From Callipepla californica brunnescens (Eukaryota > Chordata > Aves > Galliformes > Odontophoridae), in NCBI GenBank assembly GCA_023055505.1, contig JALIRH010000007.1, positions 28,935,720-28,999,719 on the forward strand: DNA of 64,000 nt, given 5' to 3'. This document shows positions 13,701 through 24,396 of the stretch, piece by piece (the first letter of the stretch is position 1; each line of letters begins with the position of its first letter). Below the pieces are notes generated by a model. The model saw only the letters and a program-made list of their open reading frames with translations. It ran no database searches and was not told where the DNA came from. Made by a program: the position numbers and the translations under genes.

Positions 13701-16700
13701 TGGTTTATTAGAGCTACACCCAGGGAGCCTAACACACCAATAGTGTGTATGAACTGCACAGTGTCACCATGTAACCGTGGGTTGCTCCACTGCAGATGTG
13801 ATTTTCCTGGACAGCTTTAAAACCTGCCAGTTACATGCAATCCCAGGAATTAAAGCAATAAAGAGGGTGGAGAAGGGTCAGAAAAGCAACATGAAATGAA
13901 GGTTATAACCCTTCTGTAGAACACTTATCTATTCTAGAAATAGAGTACCTAGCAGTAACAACTCTGGAGATAAGAGTATTACCAGACTTACAGGTGAGCT
14001 GCACTCAGCTAATGCTTTTGTGCTCCACTTCTGCATTCTCTGCGCCTACTCCTTTCTAACAACACTATTCTCATCCCTTCTGAGTTTACATAGGTCCTCA
14101 ACTAGATTATTTTTTTTAATTCCTTCATATTTTTGTACACCATTACACAAAAATGTGACCATATTTGACAGCTGCTTCGACTTCTGCTTACAGTAACAAA
14201 CAGGAACTCCATTTGCCGAGGAGCCAGACAGCTACTTTCCCTCTCTCAAGTCCCACATGACTCCTGCACTCTATAGAGAGTACTCAAAGGAAATAAGAAT
14301 GCTTTTTGGAGTCTACCATCTTTCTTCTCACACTCAGGAGCAACAGGCCTTCACTCTGTTTCCCTCAGAACAGGGAGCTACATTTCAAAATCACTTTTCC
14401 ATCAACTTAACACAGAGTAGGATAAAGCTTAACAAGTATAAGGTGCTTGTTGAATACACTAAGACCAAACAATGTCTTCAGCCTTCTTCAACTTTTAACA
14501 ACCATTCGATCTATTTCCTTCTCTTTCTACTGAGTGTTTTTATAGTAACAAAGAACCAGTGCACGCTTGGTGGCACGAAACGCTTCCTTACTCGTTTAGA
14601 AGTGCAAAGTATAGTTTGTAGGAAAGCATTTCTTTACCCTGCAGTGAATGCATTAAAGATGACAACTAAGAGGATCAGCACCTAGGCACATTATGTTCCC
14701 CAGGCATCAGGATCCAGAGGCACTAACAATAATAGCATGCAAATACAGGGCACGTGCTTCATGCCTCACTGTGTTTGCTGCCTTCAGCCCCTCAGACCCA
14801 CACCAGCACATTTCTAGGTAAGGAGCTCTGCTAAAAGGAAACAAAAAACTCACCCCAAATTAAAATAAACACAAAAGCCACCATTGCTATTTGCAGGTTT
14901 GATACGGGTCACTAAGCAGCTGTTCACAGTTTTGTGCATGTGGCTGGGCTAATACCTGCTCCTAGGACTGCTAATGTCCCACATGAAATTGGAGGCCAAT
15001 GAATCCCATCACTGCAAGAGAGTGGCTGCAAGATTAGATGCCTGACCTTGCAGCAGGCTGAGGGTCACAGCATTTGGGGGCAAAACAAGCAAAAATAAAG
15101 ATTAAAAAATGGTAAAGTGCTTGTTGAAAGCAGCTGTCAAACTTCAGCAATAGGGATGTTCTCAAAGCACAAAGAGGACGAGGTCTGTGCTTCAGAGAGC
15201 TGAGCTTTACTACTAACAGGAGCAGTTGATCAGCCATATGGTAGCAGGCTGATATACACTGCCTAATTCATTCTGAGATTTCAAGACAGAAAGCAGCTTG
15301 TCCTTTCAGAAGTGCCAAGAACAGAAATAAAAATACAACGCAAAAGCTCAAAAGGGTTTGCCTTATTGAGGCAATACAAAGAAGCCTGAAGCATAGAGTG
15401 GGAAAGGTTGTTTTTTTTTTTCCCCATAGATAAATGATCCCTTGGGGAAGAATTAAGAAAAATAATCACATTCATTGATGATGTGAGGGGACAGCTTCAG
15501 GTGGCTGCTCCACACCCCCCTCACCTCTACAGCAAGCAGGTGCAAAGGCCAGCAGCAGCTTTGCATGCCAGCCAAGCCCAGACCCACAGTGCTTCCAACA
15601 CATCACTTGAGGTAACCAGGAGTTGCTGAAGCACCTGCGGCACTGCCCTGCACAGCGCCAGGACAAAGGTGTGCAGCAGGAGTACTCTTAGTATGGGTTA
15701 CCTGAAAACAGAAAAGAAAATAAGGGGCACCAGAAAGTGCAGCTGATCCTCATCGCGAGTCCAGCGTAATGCACCTACTCACAGAAACAGCGCTCGTGTA
15801 GCGTCACTGAAGAGCTCCAGCTCACATCACAGCTTCACAGCAGAGCTCAGATCAAGATCAACAAAGAACAGGTTTCTTTTAACCACGTTTTCTTATTTAA
15901 AATGTGTTCTTCTCTAATTGCAAACAATTTTTGGAAAAAAAAAAGAAGAAAAACTACTACTACTTCTGAATAAACTTTTCCTAATCTTTGTAAGTAACAT
16001 CTGCTCTCTTTACTGAGCAGACAGAAGTTGGCTTTGGCAGGGGGGCTGGACCCGATCTCTAGAGGTCCCCTCCAACTCCTACAATTCTGTGATCCGGAAT
16101 CAGGATTTGCTCAAGTCCAGAAGCAGATTTCAACAGGCAAAGCCTCTCATGCTGGTACAGAACAGTTGTTAGAATCTGAGAACCACAGAATCAGCAAGGT
16201 TGGAAGAAATGTCACAGATTATCCTTCCACTGTTTCCCACTTCACCACGTTCCTAAGTACACACCTAAATGTAGGGCCTTCCTACCCCCAGGCAGATCAG
16301 CACTTCCTGCCAGCTTGGTGTCACCTACAACCTGACTGAGGGTGTACTCAATGCCCTCGTCCAGGTCATCTTAATGATACTGAAGAAGGACAGGCCCCAG
16401 TACCGACCCCACGTCTGTCATTCTGGGCAATGGGAAACACGGTGGATTTCTTATCAAGTATTTCAGTACTCCTACATTCATTAAAGCCACCTTAAGAAAT
16501 GCAGAATGCTCTGATCTGTCTCCAGCCTTCAGCTGAATGGCAGTTGCAAATAAAAAAAAGAAAAAAAAGCACTGTTTACTGCACATTTAGAAACAACAAA
16601 ACAAGTTTGTAAAACATACCGGAATATTAAATAAACAAATATGCCCATCTACCTGCTCAGCAGAAACAAGTGGCAGATGAAGTAAAATGGTGGTGTGTAA

Positions 16701-17893
16701 CAACTATCGACTCATGTTAATGGGTAACAACACTCAAAGAAACAGTATTTACTTGAAATTTCTTTTTGGTATTTAATATCTTTTGCTTATAGTTTTACAG
16801 GAAGATTTGAGTGTATGAATGGCTCCTGAAACAAGCGTTTTAAAGCAAATCTTTGACAGACTTTCAGCAGCCATATGCCAAAGAGCATGTTTGATCTGGG
16901 GAAGCAATATCGACACACTGTATGAGTCATTTCTGAAAGAGGTTTGTTTTGCAATAGAACAGCACAGGTGGTGAAAACCAAGTGAAGAGAATTTTTGCTT
17001 GAAAACAAGTGGAGCTGGTAACAACAGAGGGGAAAAAGGCTTCTAAATGAAACTGCAAACATTTTGCCAAAGGCACATCACCACCACTGTTTCCAGTGAC
17101 GTGGCAAACCTGAACTAGTGGGCATGTTTGCCTGCCCTTGAAGTACACATGTGCAACATACCAGGGAGCTTAAAAAAACCAACAAAAAACCCACAAATCT
17201 GCCTTCCTGGTGTCTTAAAATATAATGAACATATCACTTGCTGTGTGCTCCTAATCGCTCAGTTACGCACATTGGGCGTGAGGAACAAGGAGCGAAAAGG
17301 AAATATAACGTAGCAATAAACACGAGGCTTTTTTTTGTGTGTGAACACACCTGTCATTTGCATTTGTGAAGCACAAGTCATCTCGACGTGAAGTTTCTCC
17401 CCACCTCCCGTGCTGAATAAGGCAGTACTCATCGCACTGACACGAAGCTGATAACACCTGCTGCCCAAAGGCGGATTGGGGCAACAGGGGCAGAGCAGTG
17501 ACCCACCCAGAAAGGCAGCCAGCCCTCGGAGCTCTGCTTGAGAAGCCACGGAGGCACGCAGCCGGTGTCCCAGGAGGGCCCTACAGGAGGGAGCTCCACT
17601 CAGGGGGAGCTGCAGTGCCTCCAGCACGGCGGGCCGACCCGCCCTGCGCAGCCGGCATCAGCCCGCCCGGCCTACAACCGCCCGCGGCGGCCTCATCACC
17701 GGCCCGGCCCGGCCCGGCCCTGCTCGCCTCCCGCACCGCGCTCCCACCGGGCGGAACCCCCCCAGGCCCTCGCCCCCAGCCCTGGCGCTGAGGCCGGGCC
17801 GCAGCTCCGCCCTCTGCTGGGCCCCGCTCCCGCACACCGAACCGCGGCCTGCTGCGGCCTACCCGGGCTCTTGAGGTTGTAGCGGGCCTCCAT
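1568..17893 (-). CDS. UBE2J1: UBE2J1, ER ubiquitin-conjugating enzyme E2 J1 (gene span, 3' end off window)
   Basis: UBE2J1 (UBC6e) is a tail-anchored E2 of the ER membrane that passes ubiquitin to ERAD ligases on the cytosolic face. Seven coding exons join without a frame break: 17863-17893, 10378-10451, 9058-9189, 8136-8220, 6827-6932, 5147-5276 and 1568-1727, read right to left. The product covers residues 1-239. It starts METRYNL-like ([10 protein letters not shown]) and contains the UBC fold, the TANG motif that replaces HPN in this family, and [11 protein letters not shown] with catalytic Cys91. Ser184, phosphorylated in the human protein, sits in QISFK. The ATG has a strong Kozak context (GCCATGG). 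The exon(s) for the C-terminal linker and membrane anchor must lie left of position 1; the last visible exon ends in phase 1 at a GTGAGT donor. Identification rests on remembered human sequence and is very secure; exon 7 is the least conserved part. Confidence 0.97.
1728..5146 (-). other. UBE2J1: UBE2J1 intron 6
   Basis: 3.4 kb between exons 6 and 7. Apart from one old CR1 fragment near 2868-3080 it is AT-rich sequence in which I see no exon, RNA gene or other repeat. Several short open frames here have no recognisable family. Confidence 0.85.
2868..3080 (-). mobile_element. Old CR1 fragment
   Basis: Minus-orientation CR1 3' end: tagtctggaagggatcttga is a diverged form of the reverse-complemented CR1 terminus, followed by degraded CR1 body to about 3080. 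Edges are approximate. Confidence 0.75.
5147..5276 (-). CDS. UBE2J1: UBE2J1 coding exon 6 (Ser184 region)
   Basis: 130 nt, acceptor ctgtggccag, donor TTCAAG|gtgtag. Encodes residues 143-186: [20 protein letters not shown], then [23 protein letters not shown]. Residue 184 by count is the Ser of QISFK, which corresponds to the stress-phosphorylated Ser184 of human UBE2J1. The donor (GTGTAG) is weaker than the others, but the join keeps frame and the downstream residues AEVNSS agree with the human protein. Confidence 0.95.
5277..6826 (-). other. UBE2J1: UBE2J1 intron 5
   Basis: 1.55 kb between exons 5 and 6, containing a CR1 internal fragment at about 6085-6345. Nothing else recognised. Confidence 0.9.
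6085..6345 (-). mobile_element. CR1 internal (reverse transcriptase region) fragment
   Basis: Contains the reverse complement of an internal CR1 segment: cccctgaggtacaccagtag, then ccagttctcagtccaactca, then ataaaccacatccactgctc. These match the familiar CR1 ORF2 segment upstream of the 3' end. Diverged, no open frame of interest, 3' end missing. Confidence 0.8.
6827..6932 (-). CDS. UBE2J1: UBE2J1 coding exon 5
   Basis: 106 nt between cctactttag and AAGAA|gtacgt. Encodes residues 108-143: [18 protein letters not shown], then [18 protein letters not shown]. This is the C-terminal helical part of the UBC domain and matches the human protein closely. Confidence 0.97.
6933..8135 (-). other. UBE2J1: UBE2J1 intron 4
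   Basis: 1.2 kb between exons 4 and 5. AT-rich; no repeat or exon recognised. Confidence 0.9.
8136..8220 (-). CDS. UBE2J1: UBE2J1 coding exon 4 (catalytic cysteine)
   Basis: 85 nt encoding residues 80-107 and the first base of codon 108. It begins TANG-style ([10 protein letters not shown], with Thr79 from the previous exon) and contains the active-site cysteine in [11 protein letters not shown]; counting from the ATG this is Cys91, the human number. The donor GGAGTA|gtgagt splits the Ile108 codon. Confidence 0.97.
8590..8711 (-). mobile_element. CR1 3' fragment (minus)
   Basis: The run taggaagggaacatcacgta, then aggctgctcaaagccccatc, then cagcctggccttg is the reverse complement of the CR1 3' region. 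Confidence 0.85.
8712..8790 (+). mobile_element. CR1 3' terminus (plus)
   Basis: Sense CR1 terminus (ggactagatgatattagtgg, then tctccaaccttacttattc and cctattcctatgac). It abuts the minus CR1 piece, so the two are arranged tail-out as an inverted pair. Confidence 0.8.
9058..9189 (-). CDS. UBE2J1: UBE2J1 coding exon 3
   Basis: Exactly 132 nt (44 codons, phase 0 at both ends) between cattttag and ACG|gtaagaa. Encodes residues 36-79: [12 protein letters not shown], then [11 protein letters not shown], then [16 protein letters not shown]. These are the beta sheet and PPEYP-type loop typical of E2 enzymes. Confidence 0.97.
9190..10377 (-). other. UBE2J1: UBE2J1 intron 2
   Basis: 1.19 kb between exons 2 and 3; no repeat, RNA gene or exon recognised. 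Confidence 0.9.
10378..10451 (-). CDS. UBE2J1: UBE2J1 coding exon 2
   Basis: Acceptor ctttctttcag and donor GGAG|gttggt frame 74 nt encoding residues 11-35 ([20 protein letters not shown] and then AQPLE). This is the N-terminal helix of the UBC fold, essentially identical to the human protein. Confidence 0.96.
12742..12920 (+). mobile_element. CR1 3' fragment
   Basis: Ends with ggactccatgatctctagag and gtcctttccaacc, then a gattctg-type terminus; upstream portion cagctgcacagagaggtggt is CR1 body. The wording ctctagaggtcc marks a different subfamily from the copy at 939-1290. Confidence 0.9.
13541..13627 (+). mobile_element. CR1 3' terminal fragment
   Basis: Very short sense copy: gtagcagggtgttggaacta, catgatcttaaggtcccttc, ending in acgattctatgac. 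Confidence 0.88.
16026..16095 (+). mobile_element. CR1 3' terminal fragment
   Basis: Sense CR1 terminus: ggctttggcaggggggctgg, then tctctagaggtcccctccaa and a ttctgtgat end. Confidence 0.88.
16178..16435 (-). mobile_element. CR1 fragment (minus, internally rearranged)
   Basis: Opens with the reverse-complemented CR1 3' end (accacagaatcagcaaggtt) and continues into CR1 body (ccagcttggtgtcacctaca, then ctcaatgccctcgtccaggt). It lies under 100 bp from the opposite-strand copy at 16026-16095. Confidence 0.82.
17097..17104 (+). promoter_or_regulatory. Second TGACGTGG element, UBE2J1 intron 1
   Basis: A second TGACGTGG about 0.9 kb from the promoter copy. The two share a 14-bp identical core, TCCAGTGACGTGGC (17092-17105 and 17996-18009). 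It may be an intronic enhancer site or chance. Confidence 0.35.
17701..17720. repeat. GGCCC pentamer repeat
   Basis: Four perfect GGCCC units in the UBE2J1 CpG island, in intron 1 close to exon 1. Likely a simple-sequence repeat. Confidence 0.85.
17863..17893 (-). CDS. UBE2J1: UBE2J1 coding exon 1
   Basis: Encodes residues 1-10 ([10 protein letters not shown]) plus the first base of codon 11. The ATG lies at 17891-17893 on the minus strand in the context GCCATGG, an excellent Kozak match, inside a CpG island. The donor is CCCGG|gtaggc. The split codon is completed by exon 2 to give Ala11, as in the human protein (KSPAVKR). The human sequence has Thr where this one has Ala3. Confidence 0.95.
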
Positions 17894-18000
17894 GGCAGCC
17901 GACACGCGCTCCCTCCGCGGCGTCTCCGACAGCGGGGAACCGAGGGATACCGAGGAGGAAGGAGAGCGGGCTCCGCCCGCCTCGCCTCGGGAAACTCCAG

Positions 18001-18008
18001 TGACGTGG
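18001..18008 (+). promoter_or_regulatory. UPR element (TGACGTGG) in UBE2J1 promoter
   Basis: TGACGTGG lies 108 bp upstream of the UBE2J1 ATG. The same string is the known unfolded-protein-response element bound by XBP1 and ATF6, and UBE2J1 is an ERAD enzyme, so the placement makes sense. No CCAAT stands nine bases before CCACG on the gene strand, so it is not a full ERSE. Function is inferred; an 8-bp CRE-like match can also be chance. Confidence 0.5.
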
Positions 18009-19865
18009 CGGAGGGAGGCACCGCCCCCGGGCCGCCCCGCCTGCAGGGCTGCGCGTGGATCGAGCGATTCCTTCGTGGAAGAAGGAAGAGCTTGGCTGGC
18101 TTCGCAGTGCTGCTCCTGGGCTGGGAAGAACGAGCTCGTTTCAGTCCTGGCAAGTGGAACGCAGGGCCAGAGCGTATGCACCGCAGTGTACGTGGATAGC
18201 AGTGATGCCGTGCTGAAGCCGCTAGGCCTGAGTGAGGCCGGACTGCTCTCAGGTCTCTCTTTGCAGCATTCCCTCTTCTTTCCTACAGAATGCTCCAGAG
18301 CAGCGACCCTGCACACGCCTGGAGAGGGGAGAGGTGTGGAAATGGGTTGTGCCAAGGCAAGGTGTCCCCATTATGCCTCTCCTCAAGCTGCCAGTCATAG
18401 GGCAAGGAACCTGGGGACCTCACAACCAGAACAGGGTGCTTTGAAAACCATTGGCTTTCCACACCCCCACTGCCACACAGACAGCTCATCCAAAAGAGTT
18501 AATGGTGCTGTAGGATGCAGTAGCATCATGCTTGTTTTCTTTTCAGGATCACACAAGACTGAGTTAGGGCTATGCACCAATGACCATCAGTTCAGGCAAT
18601 AATTACCAGCAGAAGCTTGACTTGATGAGCAGATCCTTTTTCCATTGCACACTGCCAGAGGAATTTTTGGTTGCGTTTATGATTTTGGTTTCTCTGCTGC
18701 CTGGTGACACTGACAATACACTTGGGATAGCGCCTTCATCAACTTATAACTAAGGAAATGAATACCAGTGTTCTCAGAAGTTTCAGTCTTCCTTTAATTC
18801 ACTGGAAGCTGTAAGAAACACGAGCTTTTAGGTGCTTGTCTTCAACAATATAAACTTGACGCTCTTGTTTGTAGTTCTTTAATTCCTCTGGATTTGCCTC
18901 AGTCACTTCTATATAGAGATGGGAAGCTGCTTGCACTGGGTACCATGTTTACAAAACATCACAGTCATTCTTAGCAGCTATGTCCCAGCTTTCCTCACTT
19001 GACTGAGCCGCCTACCCATGCACTGGGAGAAGGGCTCTGGAATCTGACTCAATCTTGCCAAAGCAGCACAGCAGTATTTTGCAGTCAGAAATGCAGAATT
19101 CTATGTAGAAAGCGATCTGGGATCTACTCTGATAGAAGGGATCTCAAACAACAGTGTGATCGTTTGAATACTGGCATGAATTGAGAAGAGTGATATTTAT
19201 TATGAACTAGAGCAGTATGGAGTTCAGCATTCTCTTCAGGGCTCTGCTTTTGAACCTGGCAGCGTTTACAGTGTAGTTTCATACAACTTAAGGAGGAAGC
19301 ACCTGTAACTAACATGAAACTGGGGTTTTTAGCTAAAAATAAAACAAAATGAACCACTAACTACATAGCTGCTAAACACTAGTGAAAATAAGTTGAATAG
19401 AAATGCATGTTAAGAAGCAGAAATTCACTGAAGGGATGTAATTGTTTTCTCCGTTTAATTAAGCTACTTCATGGCCTGTTTTGGTGCTGGATAACCACGT
19501 GAAATTGCGCAGAGCTAGCAGTAAGAGGCTGCTTTTATTTTCAGACTCGTTGCCCAACTGACAGTCGAGGCTACAGACAATGAACGCTGCCAGGTGACTC
19601 AGTTGTGAAACCACTGATGCCTGTGAGGCAGTGTTGTAATGTGTGCACAGACAGAAATCTGGGGCTTACTTTTCCCAGTGCTGCTCATCACTGGCTGCGT
19701 GTGACAGACTAAGCAAGCATTGCACAGCCTGGGCATAGTCAGTGCTGCCAAAATAGAGAGTCAGCTTCCCTCCCCTTCCTTCACATGACCGCAGATGCCC
19801 TGTTTGTGTTTTCATTCTCCCTTTTGTTTAGACTTCTGCACAGAGGGGTCATTTTGTTCTAGAAC

Positions 19866-19882
19866 TTTTTTTTTTTTTTTTT
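19866..19882. repeat. Poly(T) run
   Basis: About 18 consecutive T in the UBE2J1-RRAGD intergenic region. No retrocopy is recognised next to it. Confidence 0.9.
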
Positions 19883-20800
19883 CCAAATGCCAAATTTACT
19901 AGAGAAACTGCAGTCAAATCCCAGACATTAGCAGCACTTCATGCTGGTTGTGTATCTTGTCATATGACCTACCCTGGTGAAAAACGAAGCGTGCTCAGCT
20001 GAAGCACATGGAAACCGAAAGTTTGCTGGAACACGGCTACAACACAGATTTCCTAATTTAATAATGCACTAAATGCCGTATTAAATCCTGCAGATTTTGT
20101 ACAACTTCACCAAACCAGTTGAAAAACACCAGTAAGAATCACTTACAACATTTCAAAATAATAAAAACTGGCTTTAGTAAATGCTTTACAGTGCCTTCAG
20201 TTCAACAACAACAAAAAAATCTAAAATATATATATAATTTCTGGTTTCTGAGAAGGCAGTTTGCTCATGTTTCTAAGTACTTTCCTGCAGTCATGGTCTA
20301 CCAAGTCTTTTATATTTTTTTCTCTTGGATGAAAACAGCAATTCTGAAATAGGCACCACGCTTCAGAGCAAAGGAGCTAATAGATGTTTCTATTGCAAAA
20401 AAAAATACTGCAAAACTAATGACAATCGTAAGATCGGATAGCATGCATAATCCTTCAATTGCAGCCATGCCTACCGTGAAAGAGCGAGTGGACACGTGGG
20501 CAGAATTCCTCTGGACAATTGCAGACCATGGATAAATATTTCTGCAGTTCCTGGAGGTTCATTGTATAGCTAGTGGAGAGAACCAGGAACTTCTATAGCA
20601 CATTCATCTGACCTGAAACAGACATCAGATGTAGACTGCCCTGCCTGTTTTCTTTTTATTAAGCTCGTGATTTCCAACACAGGTTAACAATAAAAGACTA
20701 ATTCAACTTTTGCCTCTAGATTTGATGCGTTACAGTATATTCTTGTAGCTCTGAGGGAATTTAGATAATGTGACAGTTCAGAGTGGGTTTTTTTGTGTAG

Positions 20801-21403
20801 AATCACAGAATATCCTGAGACCCTCAAGGATCATCGAATCCAACTCCCAGCTCCACACAGGACCACCCAAAATTCAAACCCTATGTCTGAGATCACTGTC
20901 CAGACGCTCCCTGATCCCTGGCAGCTGGGAGCAGGACCACGCTGTGGTGCAGACCCCCTGTTCGTGGCCCCCAGCTGGCCCTCCCCTGACACAGCTCCAT
21001 GCTGTTCTCTCGGGCCCTGTCGCTGTCACAGAGAGCAGAGCTCAGCACTGCCCCTCCACTCTATGTGAGAAGCTGCAGCCGCCATGATGTCTCCCCTCAG
21101 CCTCCCCTGAGGGGTGAACAAACCCAGGGACCTCGGCTGCTCCTCATGTCTTCCCCTCCTGACTCTTCACCATCTTCAAAGCCCTCCTTTGGGCACTTTC
21201 TGATAGTTTGATGTTGTGGCACCCAACCTGCACCCAGCACTGCAGAGCAGGACAGTCCCTTCCTTTGCCCAGTGGCAGTGCTGGGCCTGATGCCCTCCAG
21301 GGTACAGTTTGCCCCTGTGGCTACCAGAGTACGCTGTTGGCTCAGATGCAGCTTGCCATCAGCTGGCACCCCCAGATCCCTTTCTGCTTTATGTCCTCTT
21401 AAG
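20801..21403 (-). mobile_element. CR1 3' fragment, about 0.6 kb
   Basis: Minus orientation, beginning with the reverse-complemented terminus aatcacagaatatcctgaga and ctcaaggatcatcgaatcca. It continues through a GC-rich CR1 body (ccctgaggggtgaacaaacc, then gatgccctccagggtacagt, then tggcacccccagatcccttt). One of the longer copies in the window. Confidence 0.88.
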
Positions 21404-22698
21404 TTCAGCTACAAATTGTTTCTTTTAAAGAAAGCTTGAGACCGTAGAAAACAGAATTGTTCTTTTCACAAATCACTCATACATTGCTTTTACAAGTTCT
21501 CTAAACGTGTAGCACTTTGCATCATTTATAATTCTGCTCCCTCAGTACAGACAGTTGGCTGCAGAATTAAACTCAACTGGAATTAAAGAATGTAATATTA
21601 ATATGCCTGTGCTATCAGTGGGAACCAATATGACTCACTTGGGGGAAAAATCATTATCGAGTTCATTGATGACTAACACAGTCCTAGTTTTTAAAATCCT
21701 TTATGTGAATTCAGACCTGTTAAATCCGGATGCAGGCGCACCTCCTCTCACTGACAGAACAAGCATAGCATTGTGTAACCAAGTGCCCTTTAATAATTGC
21801 ACCGATGCGTCGAATTTCTAAGGAAAGCAATTACTGTCTTTTCATCTGGCTTAGTTCTAAAACAACTACTTCAGAAAACTTGTGGCTTTGCCAGCTGATC
21901 TTTAATTAGCTTTATTTCAGAAATGGAACAAAGAGAAGAAAGTAATAATCTTCTAGATCGTTGTAACTGCTCATGCAAGCAAATGCTTGATTGGGATCAT
22001 CAGAGCTGAGTTTGTGGAGTACCTTGCAGTAGCCTGCGTTATGAGACATCAGAATAAAGACACACTGACTTCACCTTTTTATTCCCCCAAATATAAAATA
22101 GAAAATAAATTTCCCTTGCCCCTTACCACGCAGCCAGCTTTTCACACTCCTCCCTCTTCTGGCCCAAATCTGAGCAGGGAGTTACTTTTTCTTTTTTTTC
22201 CACTTTTTCGTTATGTGAATTGCTCCAGATGCCCCTTTGCTATAACTTAGTCCCATCAGCTTCCTGCTGGGAAGGGAACATCTGTCTTCATGATTACAAA
22301 GCAGTCAGGGTTATGCCTGCTGGACTGCCACCAAGCAGTCTTCATATCCCATCTACTCCAGAAATGTTCCTCAGGACCCTAACATGAACTTCTTGCCTGT
22401 ACCTGCTTGCACAGCTACTTGCATACAGCTACTGCTGACTCAGCAAAGCCAATAAAGGATTTATGAGCAGGCTCTTATTTTAAAGGTCCTCAAAAGATGT
22501 TTTACAGTCAGTGTAAGGATGATTGAAGATTAATATGTCACTAACCAAGATGCATTTAGTTATCAGTCATCTCTGTCAGCACTGTGTAGCTGTATGGGAC
22601 ACCCAGGAGTTTCTCAGGTGGTCAGTGGGAATACATGTATGCACCTGATGTCACTGGAGGTATCCTAAGGTAATGCAAGATATCCATATGGAGCAGAA

Positions 22699-23193
22699 TT
22701 GGAGGATATGGGAGACTTACAGGACACGGGTGCTGTTCTGAAAGAGGCAGTAGCTGAAAGCCATGAGCACCTTAAAGGACATCTTTTAAAGATGCACCCA
22801 GTCCATGGCAATGAGAAGCATTCATGGGAGGGGGTGCGATGGGTAAAGCAAGACAGGCATTTAGCAGCTGTCAAAAGAACGATAAATTTAAAGCCAACAC
22901 TCAAGTTTCTGGATTATGGACTTAATGAAGAATTGCAGAACTTGGAATGCTGCCTGCTGCTCTACGGATACAAAAATGTGGAACTGAAACATGAGACAGA
23001 ATTTCTCAAGGAACAGGAGGTTGAACTGCTGGCATTCCCATATCGCAGAGAGTCTGCAGTCAGCAGTTACAATGTGAGACCAGGGATGAATGTCACACTG
23101 TCAACTGAAAGAAGTTCAAGGAGTTGCGAAGGGAATACTGGAAAAGAAGCAGTTTGTGGATCAGACCGTTTGGTCCAGCAGAGGATGGCCTGA
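22699..23193 (+). other. Uncharacterised 164-codon open frame, possible coding relic
   Basis: A single uninterrupted frame starting MEDMGDLQDTG, with a hydrophilic, protein-like middle (YGYKNVELKHETEFL). After it ends, the other plus frames keep coding-like stretches up to about 23620, for example 23436-23621 beginning MDGLSNIGKFRL. This pattern is what a retrocopy or old gene fragment with frameshifts would leave. I recognise no family, see no introns, promoter or poly(A) tail, and cannot exclude chance. No function is assigned. Confidence 0.3.
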
Positions 23194-24396
23194 TCATTAA
23201 AAAAAGTACTACAGGAAAGCAGAGTATGGTTGCATCCCCCTATGCAGAATTTAGATATGAAGATGTTGGCCGCCAGGACAGGGTGAAATCCTTCTGATTT
23301 GGTCCTATTGGAACCCTTACACTGAAAGGCCATTCCCAAACTCTCCATATACTGTTTTACAAGAGGAGTAGGAACAAGTGATGTTTCCCACATTCTGATG
23401 GCTCTGGTTATTAACAAAATAGCCCCAGAACGGATGTGGATGGGCTTAGCAACATTGGGAAATTCAGATTAACAACTAATTCAACTCCAGAACAAGTAGG
23501 AGTTGTATCACAGGTTCCTGGACTCCTGAGAGATACCACCGCAAAGCTGATACCGCTCAGAAACGACTTTAACAAGTTGGAACTACAGCACTCCCTGATG
23601 TTTGCACTCTCAGGGAACTGATGCAATCCCCACAACTTACAACCCTCTCACTGACAGGCTGCGGTTCCTCTTAGAAATAGCCAGGCTGCTTGCTCTGCCC
23701 ATGTTGAGTAGAGGCTTCAGAACATCCCATCTCTCTTGATTTGGAAACAGATTTCCAATCTCAGTGTGTTTCAGAATGGATTTTAGACTGCACTGAGTGG
23801 AGAGTAAAACTTCTAAGGGTAAGTATTGCCATAGCTAAGGCAGCTCTGGTACTGCCCTGTAACATAGTTTAGTAGCACTGCTATGTGGGCCATACGGTGC
23901 TCATCCAGACCACCTTGCTGAAACAAATGGTACCGCTCCTATCAATGTTATTAAGAAATATATTTGAGAGAGTATTTCCTTTCCATATCAAAGATACATT
24001 AGCTTTTATCCAAGAGATAGCATAACAGACTCTTGCATTACAACCTTTTTTTTTTTTTCCCCAGACGCCTCTATAGATGAAACTTTTCCTTTAAAATATG
24101 TTCTGGAGCCAATGAGAAATGCTTAAAATGTGACTGCCAGCATCAGCTATAACTTAAAGTGATTTTGGAAATATTATGCTATTGGAAAAATTTCTTGAAA
24201 GAAATCCCTGCGGTGCTTTGACAACATGAATTACGACTTCATCACAGCGCTGCAGTTTTACGTGCAAAAAACACAGGAAAAAAAATGTTCCATGACAAAA
24301 AACGAGGTCTCAAATGGTGCTTGACCAGAGTATTCTCCTGTTGATTATACCTTCATGCTAATAATGCACAGTGTGCTTGCATCCACATAATTTTAA

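Larger units (their letters stand above)
10452..17862 (-). other. UBE2J1: UBE2J1 intron 1
   Basis: 7.4 kb first intron. It contains four CR1 pieces (about 12742-12920, 13541-13627, 16026-16095, 16178-16435) and, at its promoter-proximal end, part of the CpG island and a copy of the UPR-type element. The longest open frame, plus strand 14257-14685, resembles no family I know and has no splice or promoter context, so I do not call a gene. Confidence 0.88.
17480..18080. promoter_or_regulatory. UBE2J1: CpG island and promoter of UBE2J1
   Basis: Abrupt change from AT-rich sequence to about 600 bp dense in CpG and GGGCGG/CCGCCC-like words, centred on UBE2J1 exon 1. It includes four GGCCC pentamers at 17701-17720. 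No TATA box stands upstream of the ATG, consistent with a dispersed housekeeping-type start. Long open frames on both strands here come from the GC bias and are not genes. Confidence 0.88.

Noticed and set aside
14257..14685. 142-codon plus frame in UBE2J1 intron 1
   Set aside because: No recognisable family, no promoter or splice context, and a composition like the surrounding intron.
17498..18602. Long open frames on both strands across the UBE2J1 CpG island, including a 236-codon plus frame
   Set aside because: Composition is Pro/Arg/Gly/Ala-rich low complexity, as expected when GC-rich DNA lacks stop codons; frames overlap each other and the true exon 1.
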